Shown here: piece by piece, positions 1 to 10,639 of the stretch
How positions within the stretch are numbered: position 1 is the first letter of the stretch
How the letters are laid out: every line of letters starts with the position of its first letter
NCBI GenBank assembly: GCA_003290165.1
Contig: QNQO01008317.1
Coordinates: forward strand, 1 to 64,000
Direction: 5' to 3'
Source: Berberis thunbergii
Lineage: Eukaryota > Streptophyta > Magnoliopsida > Ranunculales > Berberidaceae
Length of the DNA stretch: 64,000 bases
Position numbers and translations under genes: made by a program
The notes under the pieces: generated by a model
Database searches by the model: none
What the model saw: only the letters and a program-made list of their open reading frames with translations
What the model was told of the DNA's origin: nothing

Positions 1-560
1 CTTTGGTCAGGTTTCGCGACCATTGTCTATGGTTGGACAATGATCCCTAACAAATCATCTTGATCAAGCGTTGTGAACACTGATTGGAATCCCACTTTCT
101 AAGCCATCTTCATCCGCTTTTGGCGGACAACATCTAGAAGTTATCATCATCAGCCGTAACTGACTAAACTTTGGTCGAGTTTGGTGACCATTGTCTATAG
201 TTGGACAATGATCTCTGGCAAATCATCTTGATCAAGCGTCATGTGAGCGCTAACTAGACTCCCACTTTCTAAGTCGTCTTCATCCGTTCTTGACAGACTA
301 TGACTTAGAGCGGACTAGAAGTTATTGTCATCAGTCGTCACTGACTAAACTTTGGTAAAGTTCAGCCACCATTTTCTATGTTCAAATAATGATCCCTGGC
401 AAGTCATCTTGATCAAGCGTTGTGAGCTCTGACTAGACTCTCACTTCTAAGTCGTCGTTATCGATTTTGACGAACTATGACTTATAGTGGACCAGAAGTC
501 ATCGTCGTCAATCGTAACTGACTAAACTTTGGTCTGGTTCGGCCACCGTATGGCCTTGGG
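1..560. repeat. Tandem repeat, about 177-bp unit, three copies plus a partial fourth
   Basis: Units begin with CTTTGGTC-like sequence at about 1, 169, 350 and 527, so spacings are 168, 181 and 177 bp. Each unit contains, in order, an ACCATT(G/T)TCTATG block, TCATCTTGATCAAGCG, a CCCACTTTCTAAG-like block and a closing AACTGACTAAA. Copies differ by scattered substitutions and small indels. The array reaches the left edge, so it may extend further. No protein is evident. It could be satellite-like or the repeat-bearing untranslated region of the decayed LTR element that follows. Confidence 0.85.
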
Positions 561-2302
561 CGTATAAGTCCAACTTGGGTGTCCCAACTGACTTCCTTCG
601 CCTAATAGCTCGACATGGCTGTCAGATCAGCTGACAATTGAGCCGGATCACAATAGATTGACCAGATTGAATTTCAACCGGATTCGATGAACAACCGTGG
701 AACTTCAGTAACTTTAATAAAGCATATACCTTGGATTTATTGATAATATATCCATAGGTGTTTTACATTTTGTGGGTGGTTAAGGCCTTCGCCGCTTGTG
801 TTTGAGTATGTATTGGGCCATTCTCTGTCTTTTGGGCTGAATTTGGCCAGGTGTTCACTTGGGCCCACTAGCTTTTTTGGGCTCTGTCGACGAGATCATT
901 GTGCTACATGTACAACGTGGATTGCACGATGAATTGGTATTGGTTACTCCTCCCAGTTAATGGTGCTTTGTGCAGTTATATTAATTCAATGAATGTGGAC
1001 TCGTGCAGTTTTAATTGGAACCGTCGCCTCCCTATTTTCCGTACAACATTTAATGCTAGCATGATTGCTGGTTGTTCTCATTTTGTGAACCGTCGCACCT
1101 ATATATTGGCTAGTTTTTGCCATTTCGTGTTAAAATGAATGTTGTAGAGTATGTTTCTCAAATGCATCTTTTAAGAAAAAATGTTTTGGTTTTCCAAATG
1201 CTAAAGGAAAATATTAGTTGGTGGAGTCTTCAAATGTTCTGACATTTGTAGGGATGAGTCTTCACAAGACCTACTATTGAGAGATGCCACCTGATTTGGG
1301 TGAGCATCCAGTGGTTCCATGGGACCTCGTAATTTCTTCTTACACTGCGTGGAATAAGTATAAACACCTCTTTAGCAGTCAAGTTTGTCTTCCATCTTTC
1401 GATGTTCCCATAGCGTCTCCTGCCATTCAGTTTGGGAGATAATACATGCAACCAACTTTGGGTGGTTGTTCGTACTACTCCTTCATAGGCTTCACACGTG
1501 ATGCCATAGCCGAAAAGAAAATTGGCGGAGTGGAGCTCCGGCAGACATGGTATGCGGCTCTAGTTGCTAACTCTGCTTCACCCCAGGCATCCCTTTCTTA
1601 GGGATCACCTCGCAAGCCACCTTGACTACCTGTGCTTTCATTTCCAAATCCTATTCCCAAGGCAGATTGGCGGAGCAAGAATATCAAGTGCGTACTTGCA
1701 GCCTACTTTGGGTACCTTTGCTTTCACTTTCGGATCATCTTCTCAAGGCAGATTTGCGGACTGAAGTCTTTGACGTGCGTTTGAGTGGATCCTTAGTTGC
1801 ACCGGGCTTAGATACTTGTAGTGTATAAACTTTTGTATTAGTCAGTCCGACAAGCTTTGTACCAACTTTCTTAGTAATCAATAAAATATGTTTTTTATAA
1901 TTCGCATTTTATTCTTAGAATAAATCAGTATCATGTTAGCTTGTGCGAACAATTCTTTTAGACTGAAAAAAAATCAAAACAATGAAGTAGTTTGGCTCTG
2001 AGCGGGGACTATGCTAATCTGGCCCTGAAGGAGGTGCGTGTGGTCCTGACTCGACTGTGTAGTGCCCTTTACGAAATATCACGTTTTGCTACTGATAGTG
2101 AAGTCACTGAAAAGTGAACTCTGTGCGGGCGGGCATTCCTTATTGGTTGTTCGCTTTTGGACTAGGCGTTGGTTTGTCGACGTGCTGCTACTTAGCTTTG
2201 TATTGAACTGGAGTGACAGACGGATAATATTTCAGTGTTGGGTCCTGACTCATTATTTAGTCGAGTCTTGGTACTCGGGGCCTTGTCTTGGTCTGTAGGA
2301 GC
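561..2302. other. Decayed LTR-retrotransposon flank, no intact gene
   Basis: No convincing coding region. A stretch near 885-945 (CGACGAGATCAT followed by TGTACAA) resembles one near 6183-6240, in the same orientation. These could be the two diverged LTRs of the minus-strand Gypsy element between them, but the match is only about 50 bp. An AATAAA-rich AT segment lies at 1878-1925. Confidence 0.35.
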
Positions 2303-3370
2303 TAGGGATGGCAGTGGGGCGAATTTTCACGGATATCCGCCACACTCGCCCCGTTTGGGGCGGATTCGGTTAAGGGTGTATGGAGGTTGGGGGCGGATAT
2401 GGATATCCAAACTGCATCCGTTTATTATTCGGGGTGGATAGGGATTTGGCCATATCTGCCCCACGGATATCCGTTTAACTGGTGAAATTACTAAAATACC
2501 CTTGAATTATATAAAGGGAAATAAACCCTAGATCCAATCTCTCACTTTCATCTCACATCCTCACTCGATGTCGAAGCCTCTCACAACGAAAAACTCAAAG
2601 CTCTCACAGTCGAATACAAAGCCTCTCACAGTCGCTCAACGCTCTTCGCTCAACCAAAAAACGATCAGATTTTACTTCCACTTCCACTTCCACTCCTCAG
2701 ACCACCTTGACTTCTCTCACTCCTCCTCCTCCCACTATTGCAAGTAGATTATTTTCTCTGAGCATATTTTGTTCTGTTTGCCTTTTGTTGATTTTGTTGA
2801 TTTTGTTGTTTTTGTTGCTTTCCATTCTCTTGTACTGAAATTGACGGTGTTTGTGTGGTTGATGATGACCTTTTGTTTTATTTATAGTCATTCAGCATGT
2901 AACTTGTATGAATTTAGGGAAAGTTTTGAACAATCTTTGGGAACCTTTGGTTTGAGAAGAACTATCTGGAAGATTAATGTTATTTAATGCAGTGTTGGAA
3001 ATGTGTGCACTTGCAATACATAATGTAAATAGTACAGGTCATGTTTATTATAATGTGTTGCTTTCATAAACAGCAGGCAATGTTTATTATAATGTGCTTT
3101 CATAAACAGCATGCCAAATTTTCAGCTACAAAAAATTTCAGGCCCAAAACAACATGCCGGGGCAAATTGGGGCTGGGAACCAGCAACCCAACAGCAAAAC
3201 TGCAAACCCGTAAATGGATTGGTGGGGCGGGGCATATATCGCCAATCCATACGAGGCGGTTATGGGTTTTAATTAAAATTATAAACGAATTGGCGGGGCA
3301 GATTTGGGGATCCACTTTTCCTGACGGAGCGGAGATGGATTTCCTCAAATCCGCCCCACTGCCCTTATCA
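2303..3370. mobile_element. Non-autonomous hAT-like DNA transposon, about 1.07 kb
   Basis: The left end reads TAGGGATGGCAGTGGGGCG and the right end, read on the minus strand, has GGGCAGTGGGGCGGATTTG. This gives an imperfect terminal inverted repeat with the GGCAGTGGGGCGG motif common at plant hAT ends. GCGGATAT-type subterminal repeats follow inside both ends. The interior is AT-rich with short polypyrimidine tracts and no transposase. I could not recognise an exact 8-bp target duplication, so the outer limits are approximate. It interrupts the decayed Gypsy element. Confidence 0.65.
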
Positions 3371-3554
3371 TGGCTTGTGTAATCCACACGAACTCCCCAT
3401 TTTTCGTGTTTCTATTCCGTCGAGGTGGCACTAGCCTGCTAGTCTAGCTGGCAGACATTGGGTCTTCCCCTCGGATTGACAAAATTCTCATCGTCCGTGA
3501 AGCGTGATTCACCTCCCTTATTTGGGCTCGGGCTCTGATAGTTTTGACAATCCA

Positions 3555-3860
3555 GTTGTTTCACCACTACATAATGTCAGTTTCTTGCTGACCGTTGGTC
3601 TCCTTGAATGGTTCATTATGGCCTGATTGACAATATACTTGATGCATTGGTGTAAAGTAGAAACTACTGCTTCCATCTAATGGAGCCAAAACCTCCCCAA
3701 AATGATTTGTAGGTAGACGGGGCATCGACCACCATGAAATCCTGGAACAAGACTTTCTGCAGTTGTGGCTATCCCGCCACTACTGTTAATCTAATTTTTT
3801 CAGATAGGGAAGCACTTTTCTCCGCTAAACCCGATCATGGGGTGACTAGCGGTGGTCAAG
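3555..3860 (-). pseudogene. Ty3/Gypsy protease-region fragment
   Basis: Read on the minus strand, an IRLTVVAG-like stretch is followed by FMVVDAPSTYK (about 3706-3745) and then, after a frameshift, a VVST-like block. This matches the C-terminal part of plant Gypsy aspartic proteases, where F(L/M)VVD(A/T)PS(A/T)YN precedes a GRPxL motif. Stop codons and frameshifts break the frame, and the catalytic DSG/DTG motif was not found. It lies downstream of the gag remnant in the expected order. Reverse transcriptase and integrase are absent. Confidence 0.65.
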
Positions 3861-4479
3861 TTCTCCTATTTGAGTTTCATGTTGTGGAACGCATTGAGGA
3901 ACATGATGTTCAAGAGAGCTCTCAGTGTTTACGAGGGACCTCTTAATTCCCATTTCGCTATGAGGGCTGAAATGACCAGGGCATATTGTGAGGAGAGTGA
4001 ACACCCTTGGAGGTCCTTGATGGGATTGGGTTCTTAATATGCGCACTTGTCGGTCCTCGTAAGTGGGATGAGCCCGCATCTCGCGTAACGTCCTTTTTTT
4101 GGATCTGTTGGATTGCTCACTTTCCTACCTGACCCCGTGAAGGACATAAATAATGCTAGGAACTTCTTTCTCTATCTCTTTGACGACATGTTCTCTTTCC
4201 TTTGTCCGGTCTTGTCTTTTATTTGGGCTTAGGAATTCTTTGAGTTGTCCCTTCTTGATTCAATACTCAATCTCGCTTCTGAGACTCTTGCAGTCCTTAG
4301 TGTCGTGGTCGTTGTCCTTGTGAAAGGAGTAGTATTTTTCGTTATCTCATCGAGAGGGATTTCCCCATTGTTTGGCATACACTTCACTTCTCCTCAATTC
4401 TTAATGTTATTGAGGACATCGGACAGACTAGAGTTGAGGGGAGTGAAGGATTTGGACCCGAAAAATTTGGAGGTTTTAT

Positions 4480-5750
4480 GATGCCTCATGCGGTCAGAGT
4501 CTGGCTTGCTTTCATTTTGCTTCCTTTTACTTCTGTCATCGTCCTCACTGTTTTTTTCCTCCTTTTTGTCTCTAAGACTAGGGGAATGTTCTTGTCAGAT
4601 TTTCCTTCATTTTTAATGGCCAACGTCTCCTCAAGAGTGATGTATTTTTGAGCACTCTTCAGCAAGTCCGCCATGTTAGTCGGAGGCTCGAGGGTGAGTA
4701 AGTTGTATAATTGGCCTCTCCTCAATAAAAGTTGTGACCAAGTCATCAATGAGAGTTAAACTCATCATTAAATCGGGGTGACGTACTCCCTCAATGTTTC
4801 GTTTGGTTTCTACTTGAAGCTGAGCAGGTAATGCGGGCCCTTTCTTTTCTGTTGGTTGCCCGATAAAGCGGGTGATGAACATTTTGGCCAGCGTCTAAAA
4901 TGAGTCAATAGACTTCGGAGGGACACTGTGGAACTAGGTCAACACTGCTTTCTTCAGGTTGGTGGGGAACGTCCAACACATTATTGCTTTAGATCATTCT
5001 TTGAGCGCCATCACATGGTGGTAGTGCAATTGGTTGGACGGGTCCGTTGTCCCGTCATAAAACTCCAGCTTTGGCGGGTTGAATCTCTTCGGCAGTGGCT
5101 CATTCATGATATGATTCATGAACAGGTGGGCAGTGAGGTTGCACAACACGTCTGGATTGGTGGCCCCAAGCCGGAGTAAGCTATGCAGGCAGGTTTGTCG
5201 GCCATAGACATCAGGTCTCCGTAAGCCGCTCCTCTGCCCTTTGTCTACTAAGAGCTAACGAGGGCATAATGGCTCTCTTGAACGCGCTTTCTGGTGTCTT
5301 CTGGGACAGGTTATTTACTGTTCCCTGTATCCTTCTGCGGGTGGAGAGTTCCGCTGAGTGAATATTTCTACCACTTGCGCGATTTGAGATACTTGGGCTG
5401 TTAGTCAATCCACCTTAGAGTCCGTCGTGGCTGCTGCCGGTCCAGGTTGTTCTCTCTGTGGGGCTGGTACAGTCGGAGCTGGCTGTGCTGCATCGGTTAG
5501 AGCGTTGAGGGCTCGGCGATTTCTCCATTATTGTGAGATCTCGTGGTTACCTTTTTTTGGAATGTAATGAATGAGTGTTATCACTGTTTTCTTAGGAACT
5601 TTGTCGTTCCCCATGGACAACGCAAAACTGATGGTGTCAAATCCTATTCTCCTTGTCCTTGACCTGCACAAGGAACACACGTGAGCAAATACCACCATTG
5701 TGGCAATCGATGACACTTCAATGCTTAAATCAGGCAAGGCTTGAAAAATG
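4480..5750 (-). pseudogene. Ty3/Gypsy gag remnant
   Basis: Minus-strand translation in several frames gives the usual order of plant Gypsy gag. A PLPKRFNPP..EFYDGTTDP stretch (about 5050-5120) is followed by a PPKSIDSF..LAKMFITRF stretch (about 4865-4930) and a MADLLKSAQKYITLEE stretch (about 4600-4680). At least three frameshifts or stops interrupt it. In living elements this protein forms the virus-like particle capsid. The remnant has no intact start or zinc knuckle. Neighbouring protease remains at 3.6-3.9 kb support the assignment. Confidence 0.8.
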
Positions 5751-5759
5751 TGTAATGTT

Positions 5760-6480
5760 GTAAATTTGGTTATGTAGCATACATTTGTTTTTCAACCTTG
5801 TGCCCTATTTATCACGTGAGAGTGTTTTTTTGGCTACGTCTTTGATGACGTAGTTTAAGGAAAAATATCTTGCTAAAGATCATTTCCTTGTTGGGAGTCG
5901 TCCATGTAAGAGAGATTCACTACACGACTTGTACTCCGAGATCTGTTGGGAATTTTTCCCTTCTGAAGTGTTGTCCATACATGAGAGTTTCTATGCACGA
6001 CTTATACTCTGGTATTTGCTTTCTAGTAAGAGTCAAAGTATTGCTGGCATGTTTGTCTTAGGTCAAACTTTTAGATATTTTCTTTGTTAGGTCTTACGAG
6101 TATTGGGCTTGACCGTATGATGTATAGGCTTTGTGTTACCTATGCTTTGCCAAATTGAGCACTCATATAGGTCCGTTTACTTTGTTGACGAGATCATCAT
6201 GACACGTGTACAATGCGAATTACTGGACGGTTTGGTGCATCATCACCACTATTTTCTTTTCAATAAAATCATTTTCTTTCCGTTACAAAATTGTTGCTCG
6301 TGTGAGGTCAAAACATATTACAAAATTTTTGCAGACTTTCGTGTGAAAGAAAACCTGAAAATCATAGAATTTCTAGAAAATGATGTGGTTGACACAAACA
6401 AGGATGGTAACTCTAATTTTCTCAAGTCTTTGGGTCAAGAATTGCAAATTGTAATATCACTTATTTTGTTCAAAGTTAGC
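5760..6480. other. Likely leader/LTR region of the decayed Gypsy element
   Basis: AT-rich non-coding sequence upstream of the minus-strand gag. It contains a diverged internal duplication: ACACGACTTGTACTC at about 5921 and GCACGACTTATACTC at about 5995. The block at 6183-6240 resembles 885-945 and may be an LTR remnant. I see no clear primer binding site. Confidence 0.3.
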
Positions 6481-6561
6481 GAAAAATTTTGGAAAAACTT
6501 AAACCCACCAAACCCAATGAAATAGAAGAAGAAAATGAGAAGATCTATTGTCTGATCAGCA

Positions 6562-6815
6562 ATTATTGCGAGCCAATTGTCCTCATCGGAATAGATATGA
6601 GTAGCCCTTGCGTCGAAGACCAGTCCATGCACAGAATAAGACGCATAACGCATCACCTCGTCGACCTAAATCTCCCCCAGGTATCCGTCATCGCCATTCA
6701 GATCGAATCTCACCCTTGTGTACTCGGAACAATACCACAACCTATTTGGTTTAGGCACAACATCACAAAGCAGGTCGACCGTGTTTGCTATTGCGTGAAG
6801 AAGATGAAGAATGAA
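6562..6815 (-). other. Possible unrecognised coding fragment
   Basis: Minus-strand translation gives a fairly protein-like stretch (RVRFDLNGDDGYLGEI, one stop, then VMRYASYSVHGLVFDARA and THIYSDEDNWLAIIADQTI). I do not recognise a family. The single TAG and the lack of a clear start suggest an exon fragment or pseudogene. It ends just before the Mutator-type MITE. Confidence 0.25.
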
Positions 6816-6831
6816 CAATTATTTTCGTGAG

Positions 6832-7020
6832 GAGAAATTCTAAATGTCGAGGGAATGAGCGAGGAAACGAGCGAGGGAAATGAGGTGGCCAGGTGAAAGC
6901 CGTTCATTTTCCTCGAGATGCGTGTGTTGACTTTTCTCACGCGCATCTCGAGGAAATGAACGGCTTTCACCTCGCCACCTCATTTTCCCTCGCTCATTCC
7001 CTCGACATTTAGAATCTCTC
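6832..7020. mobile_element. Mutator-type foldback MITE, 189 bp
   Basis: The element is almost one palindrome. It starts GAGAAATTCTAAATGTCGAG, ends with the complement of GAGAGATTCTAAATGTCGAG, and the arms run nearly to a short central loop around 6920-6940. A perfect 9-bp direct repeat TTTCGTGAG flanks it at 6823-6831 and 7021-7029. A 9-bp target duplication is the hallmark of Mutator-like elements. The left arm has a 12-bp extra repeat (AAACGAGCGAGG) missing from the right. No coding capacity. Confidence 0.92.
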
Positions 7021-7029
7021 TTTCGTGAG

Positions 7030-8069
7030 AATCAAACTGGGTTGGACTATGAGCACCCCTAACATTACAATATGTCACTACTCTATTGCATATAATTGAG
7101 TACTACTCTAGTGATCCCAATTATTCACAACTGCAGGACAGACCCTGTACCATCCACGAACTTCTGATTATGTTATTGAACTATTCATGCCACAGCACAT
7201 CCATTGTACCACTATGGGACAATGTTAATAATCCGATTTGAGAAATTTTCATGGCTAATTTTAAGAAAAGTTTTGCGCACAATATTCAAATTATGAAGTC
7301 AATATCTTGTTAGCCAATGATTTATGTGGGATATTATTTTTGGCGGCAACGTTTTGATTTGATTTTTCATGAAACGAGTATTTACCAAGGGAAAGTCTCA
7401 GGTTGACTCTTGGTGACAATTTTCATAGCTCAAAGCTTGAGGAACAATTTTTTCAAGTGGGGGGAATGGTGAGATATTGGTTTATTTTGGTATTTATCTT
7501 ATTATTGAGTCGGTCTTTTTAAAGAGCAAGTATGAGTTATAAATCTAATAGGAATTAGGTTTAGGATTTATTGAGTTTAATTAAGCATGGAGAATAAGTT
7601 GTAATCTGATTAGTTTGAGTGTTGAAAATTGATTGAATATATGAAACTTTGTCAATTCAAGTTTCGATGAATTAGTTTGTTAGTTTCTACTGAACCCATC
7701 ATTTATACTATTAGATTATATAAAAAAAACATGGTGGAGTGAGCGAGTGATAGTACTTGAGGATTAAATTAAATTATTGTGGCCTTGTGCATGAGCCCTA
7801 ACTTTGATATATATATATATAGTTGCATGTGAATTGGAATTACTTTCACCTTTAGTTTCCACCCCTAAAATAATATGTATATGAACAAAACTAAATAAAT
7901 AAAATTGAGCCATGAATCTCAACATTTGGGTGAGAGTTAAAAGTCTTTAGAAACATTAGTATTACTGTAAATTATCTTTGTCTAAACTAAAACGCCTCCA
8001 AAATACAAAATAATTAACCAAAAAAAAACTCTCGAAGTAACTTCCTTTCATCTAACAAAAAGATTTATC
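7030..8069. other. Intergenic, 3' side of the RIC gene
   Basis: AT-rich sequence with a short TA microsatellite near 7807-7821. No gene, repeat or transposon end recognised. The RIC 3' untranslated region probably occupies its right end. Confidence 0.5.
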
Positions 8070-8539
8070 TTAAATGGCTGAGTTGCTGGATCCAGGGTCA
8101 TCTATATCAATTTGAGAACTTTGTTGAGCCTTTGATCTTGATTTGGCTCCCCTTGTTGATCCATCACCATCCCTCCTAGACCCTCCCCTAGTTGAACCAT
8201 CCTCATCACCACGGCTAAGACCCTTGGAAGATGTTCCTTTGCTAGAGGACTTCTTCTTTCGAGATTTCGGTATAAGAGAAGATGTTCCTTTGCTGCGGGA
8301 GCTGGGTGAGGCACTAGGACTTTGTGGGTTGTTGTTGAGTGATTCACTGGTTGAGTGTCGACGCCTTGACTGCTTAGACTCGTCACCAGAATGATGTTTG
8401 GCGTTGTTGCATGGGTTTTGTAATTCGTTTGTGGTGACACTACTAATGTCCAACGATGGGTGGCGTTTTGCCATGGCTTTGCTGGCACGTCTCCTGAAGC
8501 CCAAATCCAATTATCCCGTCTCATGAACCCAACAACAAC

Positions 8540-8586
<47 letters not shown>

Positions 8587-9374
8587 ATAAAATTAAATTA
8601 AATAATTCTTCTCCCAGGGGTCTATGAATTGTTGTGTAAAAAGAAAAATGAGTGACAAAATAACCTGGCGAGGTGCCATAAAAATAAGATAATAATCAGA
8701 CCTTCGTTTTTGCTCGATGTATTTTCTGTATTTGGTGTAAAACCCCCCATCTGCATACGTAACAGGCACCACCTAGATAATATAAGTTACCATACATGAT
8801 GTGAAAGAATTAATTACCATGTAATTTAAAAACTGAAAATGACATGCTTGTTATTTTCGTAGCTAGCTAATCTTAAAATTCCCTATAGGGAAGAAGAGGG
8901 AAAAGAATTTGCTTACCCAACTGGGATTATTTGAAGATGGGCCATCCACACCTAAATGAGCTACATGTTTTACATCGGTAGGGAGACCTATTTGCATTTC
9001 TGGTTCATCTTTTTCCTCTGCCTCTGCATTAGAACAAATATCATGATGTCACAACACTCCGAAGTTGAGTCAGGTCAAGGCAACCCATGCTCTACGAGAT
9101 TGTCATTTTTTTTGTTAGTGCGACTTTGAGTTTGGGTTAATCTGTTGTTTCTCCGGCAAAAATACAAAGAATATTAACTAAAAGTGGTTGCCTAAATGAC
9201 TCCCCCCTTCTGAGTTACACATGCCATGGTGGATTTTGGATGCCCTTGGCAACCCAAGTCTTACTATTCTTGTTATAATAACTAATTATATAATATATAA
9301 ATCTATTTTTACTTACCAAATATTTGTGAAATATATCTGAGGCCTTTCAATAGGCCCTTCATGGTATTTGTCAT
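8070..9374 (-). CDS. ROP-interactive CRIB motif protein (RIC-like), four predicted exons
   Basis: Proposed exons on the minus strand are 9374-9317, 9023-8917, 8750-8702 and 8476-8070, which join to 621 nt (206 codons plus stop). Exon 1 encodes a MKGLLKGLRYISQIF start, typical of the RIC10/11 type. Exon 2 encodes the CRIB motif (IGLPTDVKHVAHLGVDG) followed by PSW, and exon 3 continues with M as in the family. Exon 4 is serine, lysine and arginine rich with an SRRRHSTSES stretch, like known RIC tails. Introns 1 and 2 have GTAAG donors and TGCAG acceptors. The exon 3 donor (GTCTGA) and exon 4 acceptor (GCAAAG) are my best fit and less certain. RIC proteins bind GTP-loaded ROP GTPases through CRIB and relay signals to the cytoskeleton and polar growth. 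No stop or frameshift is seen in this model. Confidence 0.8.
8536..8584. repeat. (AAC/AAT)n microsatellite in RIC intron 3
   Basis: A short AAC run passes into about 14 AAT repeats. It sits in the predicted intron between RIC exons 3 and 4, close to the acceptor side on the minus strand. Confidence 0.95.
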
Positions 9375-10003
9375 ATATTGTAAAGGCTCCCAATGCAGGT
9401 ACCACTTGAAGAACCTGAAATTTTCAGCAATAATTTTTGGCACATAACTTAAACCACCACATGTATTAATATATTTTGAGTAAGGTGATCGTGTTCCTTG
9501 GCAAAACACAATTTTTTTTTTCTTGATGAATGAATCCAAAATAAAATGCACAAACCTTCAAGCGGTAATTTGCAAAAGCCCACGATATCCCCCAACAGGC
9601 GATTCTGAATCACTTGAACTTTAATTTCCTTGATCAAACTCGCACATAACTTGACTTAATGAAGGTTTTAGGTTGTCAACTAAATTTGTTTGCTAACATA
9701 CAAGAAGAAGATGAAGGAACCAAAAAAGGAAGAAGATGCAATTTTTCAAGTTCTAGGGTTAGTCTCTCCCTTGAAGAAAGCCTAAGCAAAAGATATTACT
9801 TATTTGCCAAATCAAGTTTAAAGTAAAAGGTAATGACCTCTACTATCTTTTCCAACCAAACAATTTTACCCTTATTTTGAGGATGAAATTTCCCTACCAA
9901 AGGTACGGCAAGAAAATTGGATTTCAAACCTCTAACCACTATTTCTTTTGGTTGGTTTTTAATTAGATTCCGAATAAAGCGAGGGAAATTGCATTCAAAA
10001 GAA
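9375..10003. promoter_or_regulatory. 5' flank of the RIC gene
   Basis: AT-rich sequence immediately upstream of the RIC start on the minus strand. It should hold its 5' untranslated region and promoter, but I cannot fix a TATA box or transcription start. A minus-strand open frame here (9796-10077) is not protein-like. Confidence 0.4.
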
Positions 10004-10334
10004 TATAAAGCCCTGGTTGTAGAGTTCGACTTTGTAGTCCATTGAAATGGTGTTAGAGAACCAAAATGCTCATTCAAATGTGTTTCTTTTCATAGACTTG
10101 ACTTGATATCGAAAGAGTTAAAGCCTACCGAGAACGAAAACATATGGTATGGACCATAGAAACTAAATGAAAATTGAGGAATTCAAACATGGTTTTAGGT
10201 ATTTAGCATTAGATTGCACCCTTAAAAGAAAATAAATGTTTAAGTCAAAGTTTTTGGGATTTGGAGTATACCATTGGAGATGCTTAGGAAAAGAAAATAA
10301 ATTAATTAATTAAGAGTTTAAAATATTCTTTTAA
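10004..10334. repeat. Left copy of a ~320-bp direct repeat flanking Copia-1
   Basis: This segment, from TATAAAGCCCTGGTTGTAG to GTTTAAAATATTCTTTTAA, recurs in the same orientation at 14572-14887, directly after the right LTR of Copia-1. The two copies differ by substitutions and by a ~13-bp indel near 10185. It is far longer than a retrotransposon target duplication. It lies about 0.6-1.0 kb upstream of the RIC start codon. Confidence 0.9.
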
Positions 10335-10360
10335 TAACAATGTCAATCAAGGAGAATACA

Positions 10361-10625
10361 TGTCAAGAACACAAGTTAAAAACAATGTCAAGAACGCAAT
10401 TGAAAGAGTATTCTTATATTGAATGTTATTTCTTCAAGCTTAGATTGAATTTTATTTATACACAAAGAATACAATCAAGGATAATACAATTAAGGAGGAA
10501 AATAATGAGGAAAATAAGAAGGAAGAATAATGAGGAAATAAGGAGGATTCTAGGGAATGAAAAAAGGGAAAGAAATATGATAACATAATTCATAAATATG
10601 GAAACGGAATCCCATAATTCTAACA
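10361..10625 (-). repeat. Copia-1 3' LTR
   Basis: 265 bp, matching 14334-14571 apart from substitutions and length differences in an A/G-rich stretch (10480-10545) where this copy is longer. It has TG and CA termini on the minus strand. Confidence 0.92.
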
Positions 10626-10639
10626 CTCCCCCACAAATT

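Noticed and set aside
899..1138. 79-codon plus-strand ORF near the window start
   Set aside because: No domain, and it overlaps sequence resembling the LTR remnant at 6.18 kb.
7800..7825. TA repeat as a promoter signal
   Set aside because: A simple microsatellite downstream of the RIC stop codon with no gene starting nearby.
8143..8394. 83-codon plus-strand ORF
   Set aside because: It is antisense to the last exon of the RIC gene, whose minus-strand frame has a clear family match.
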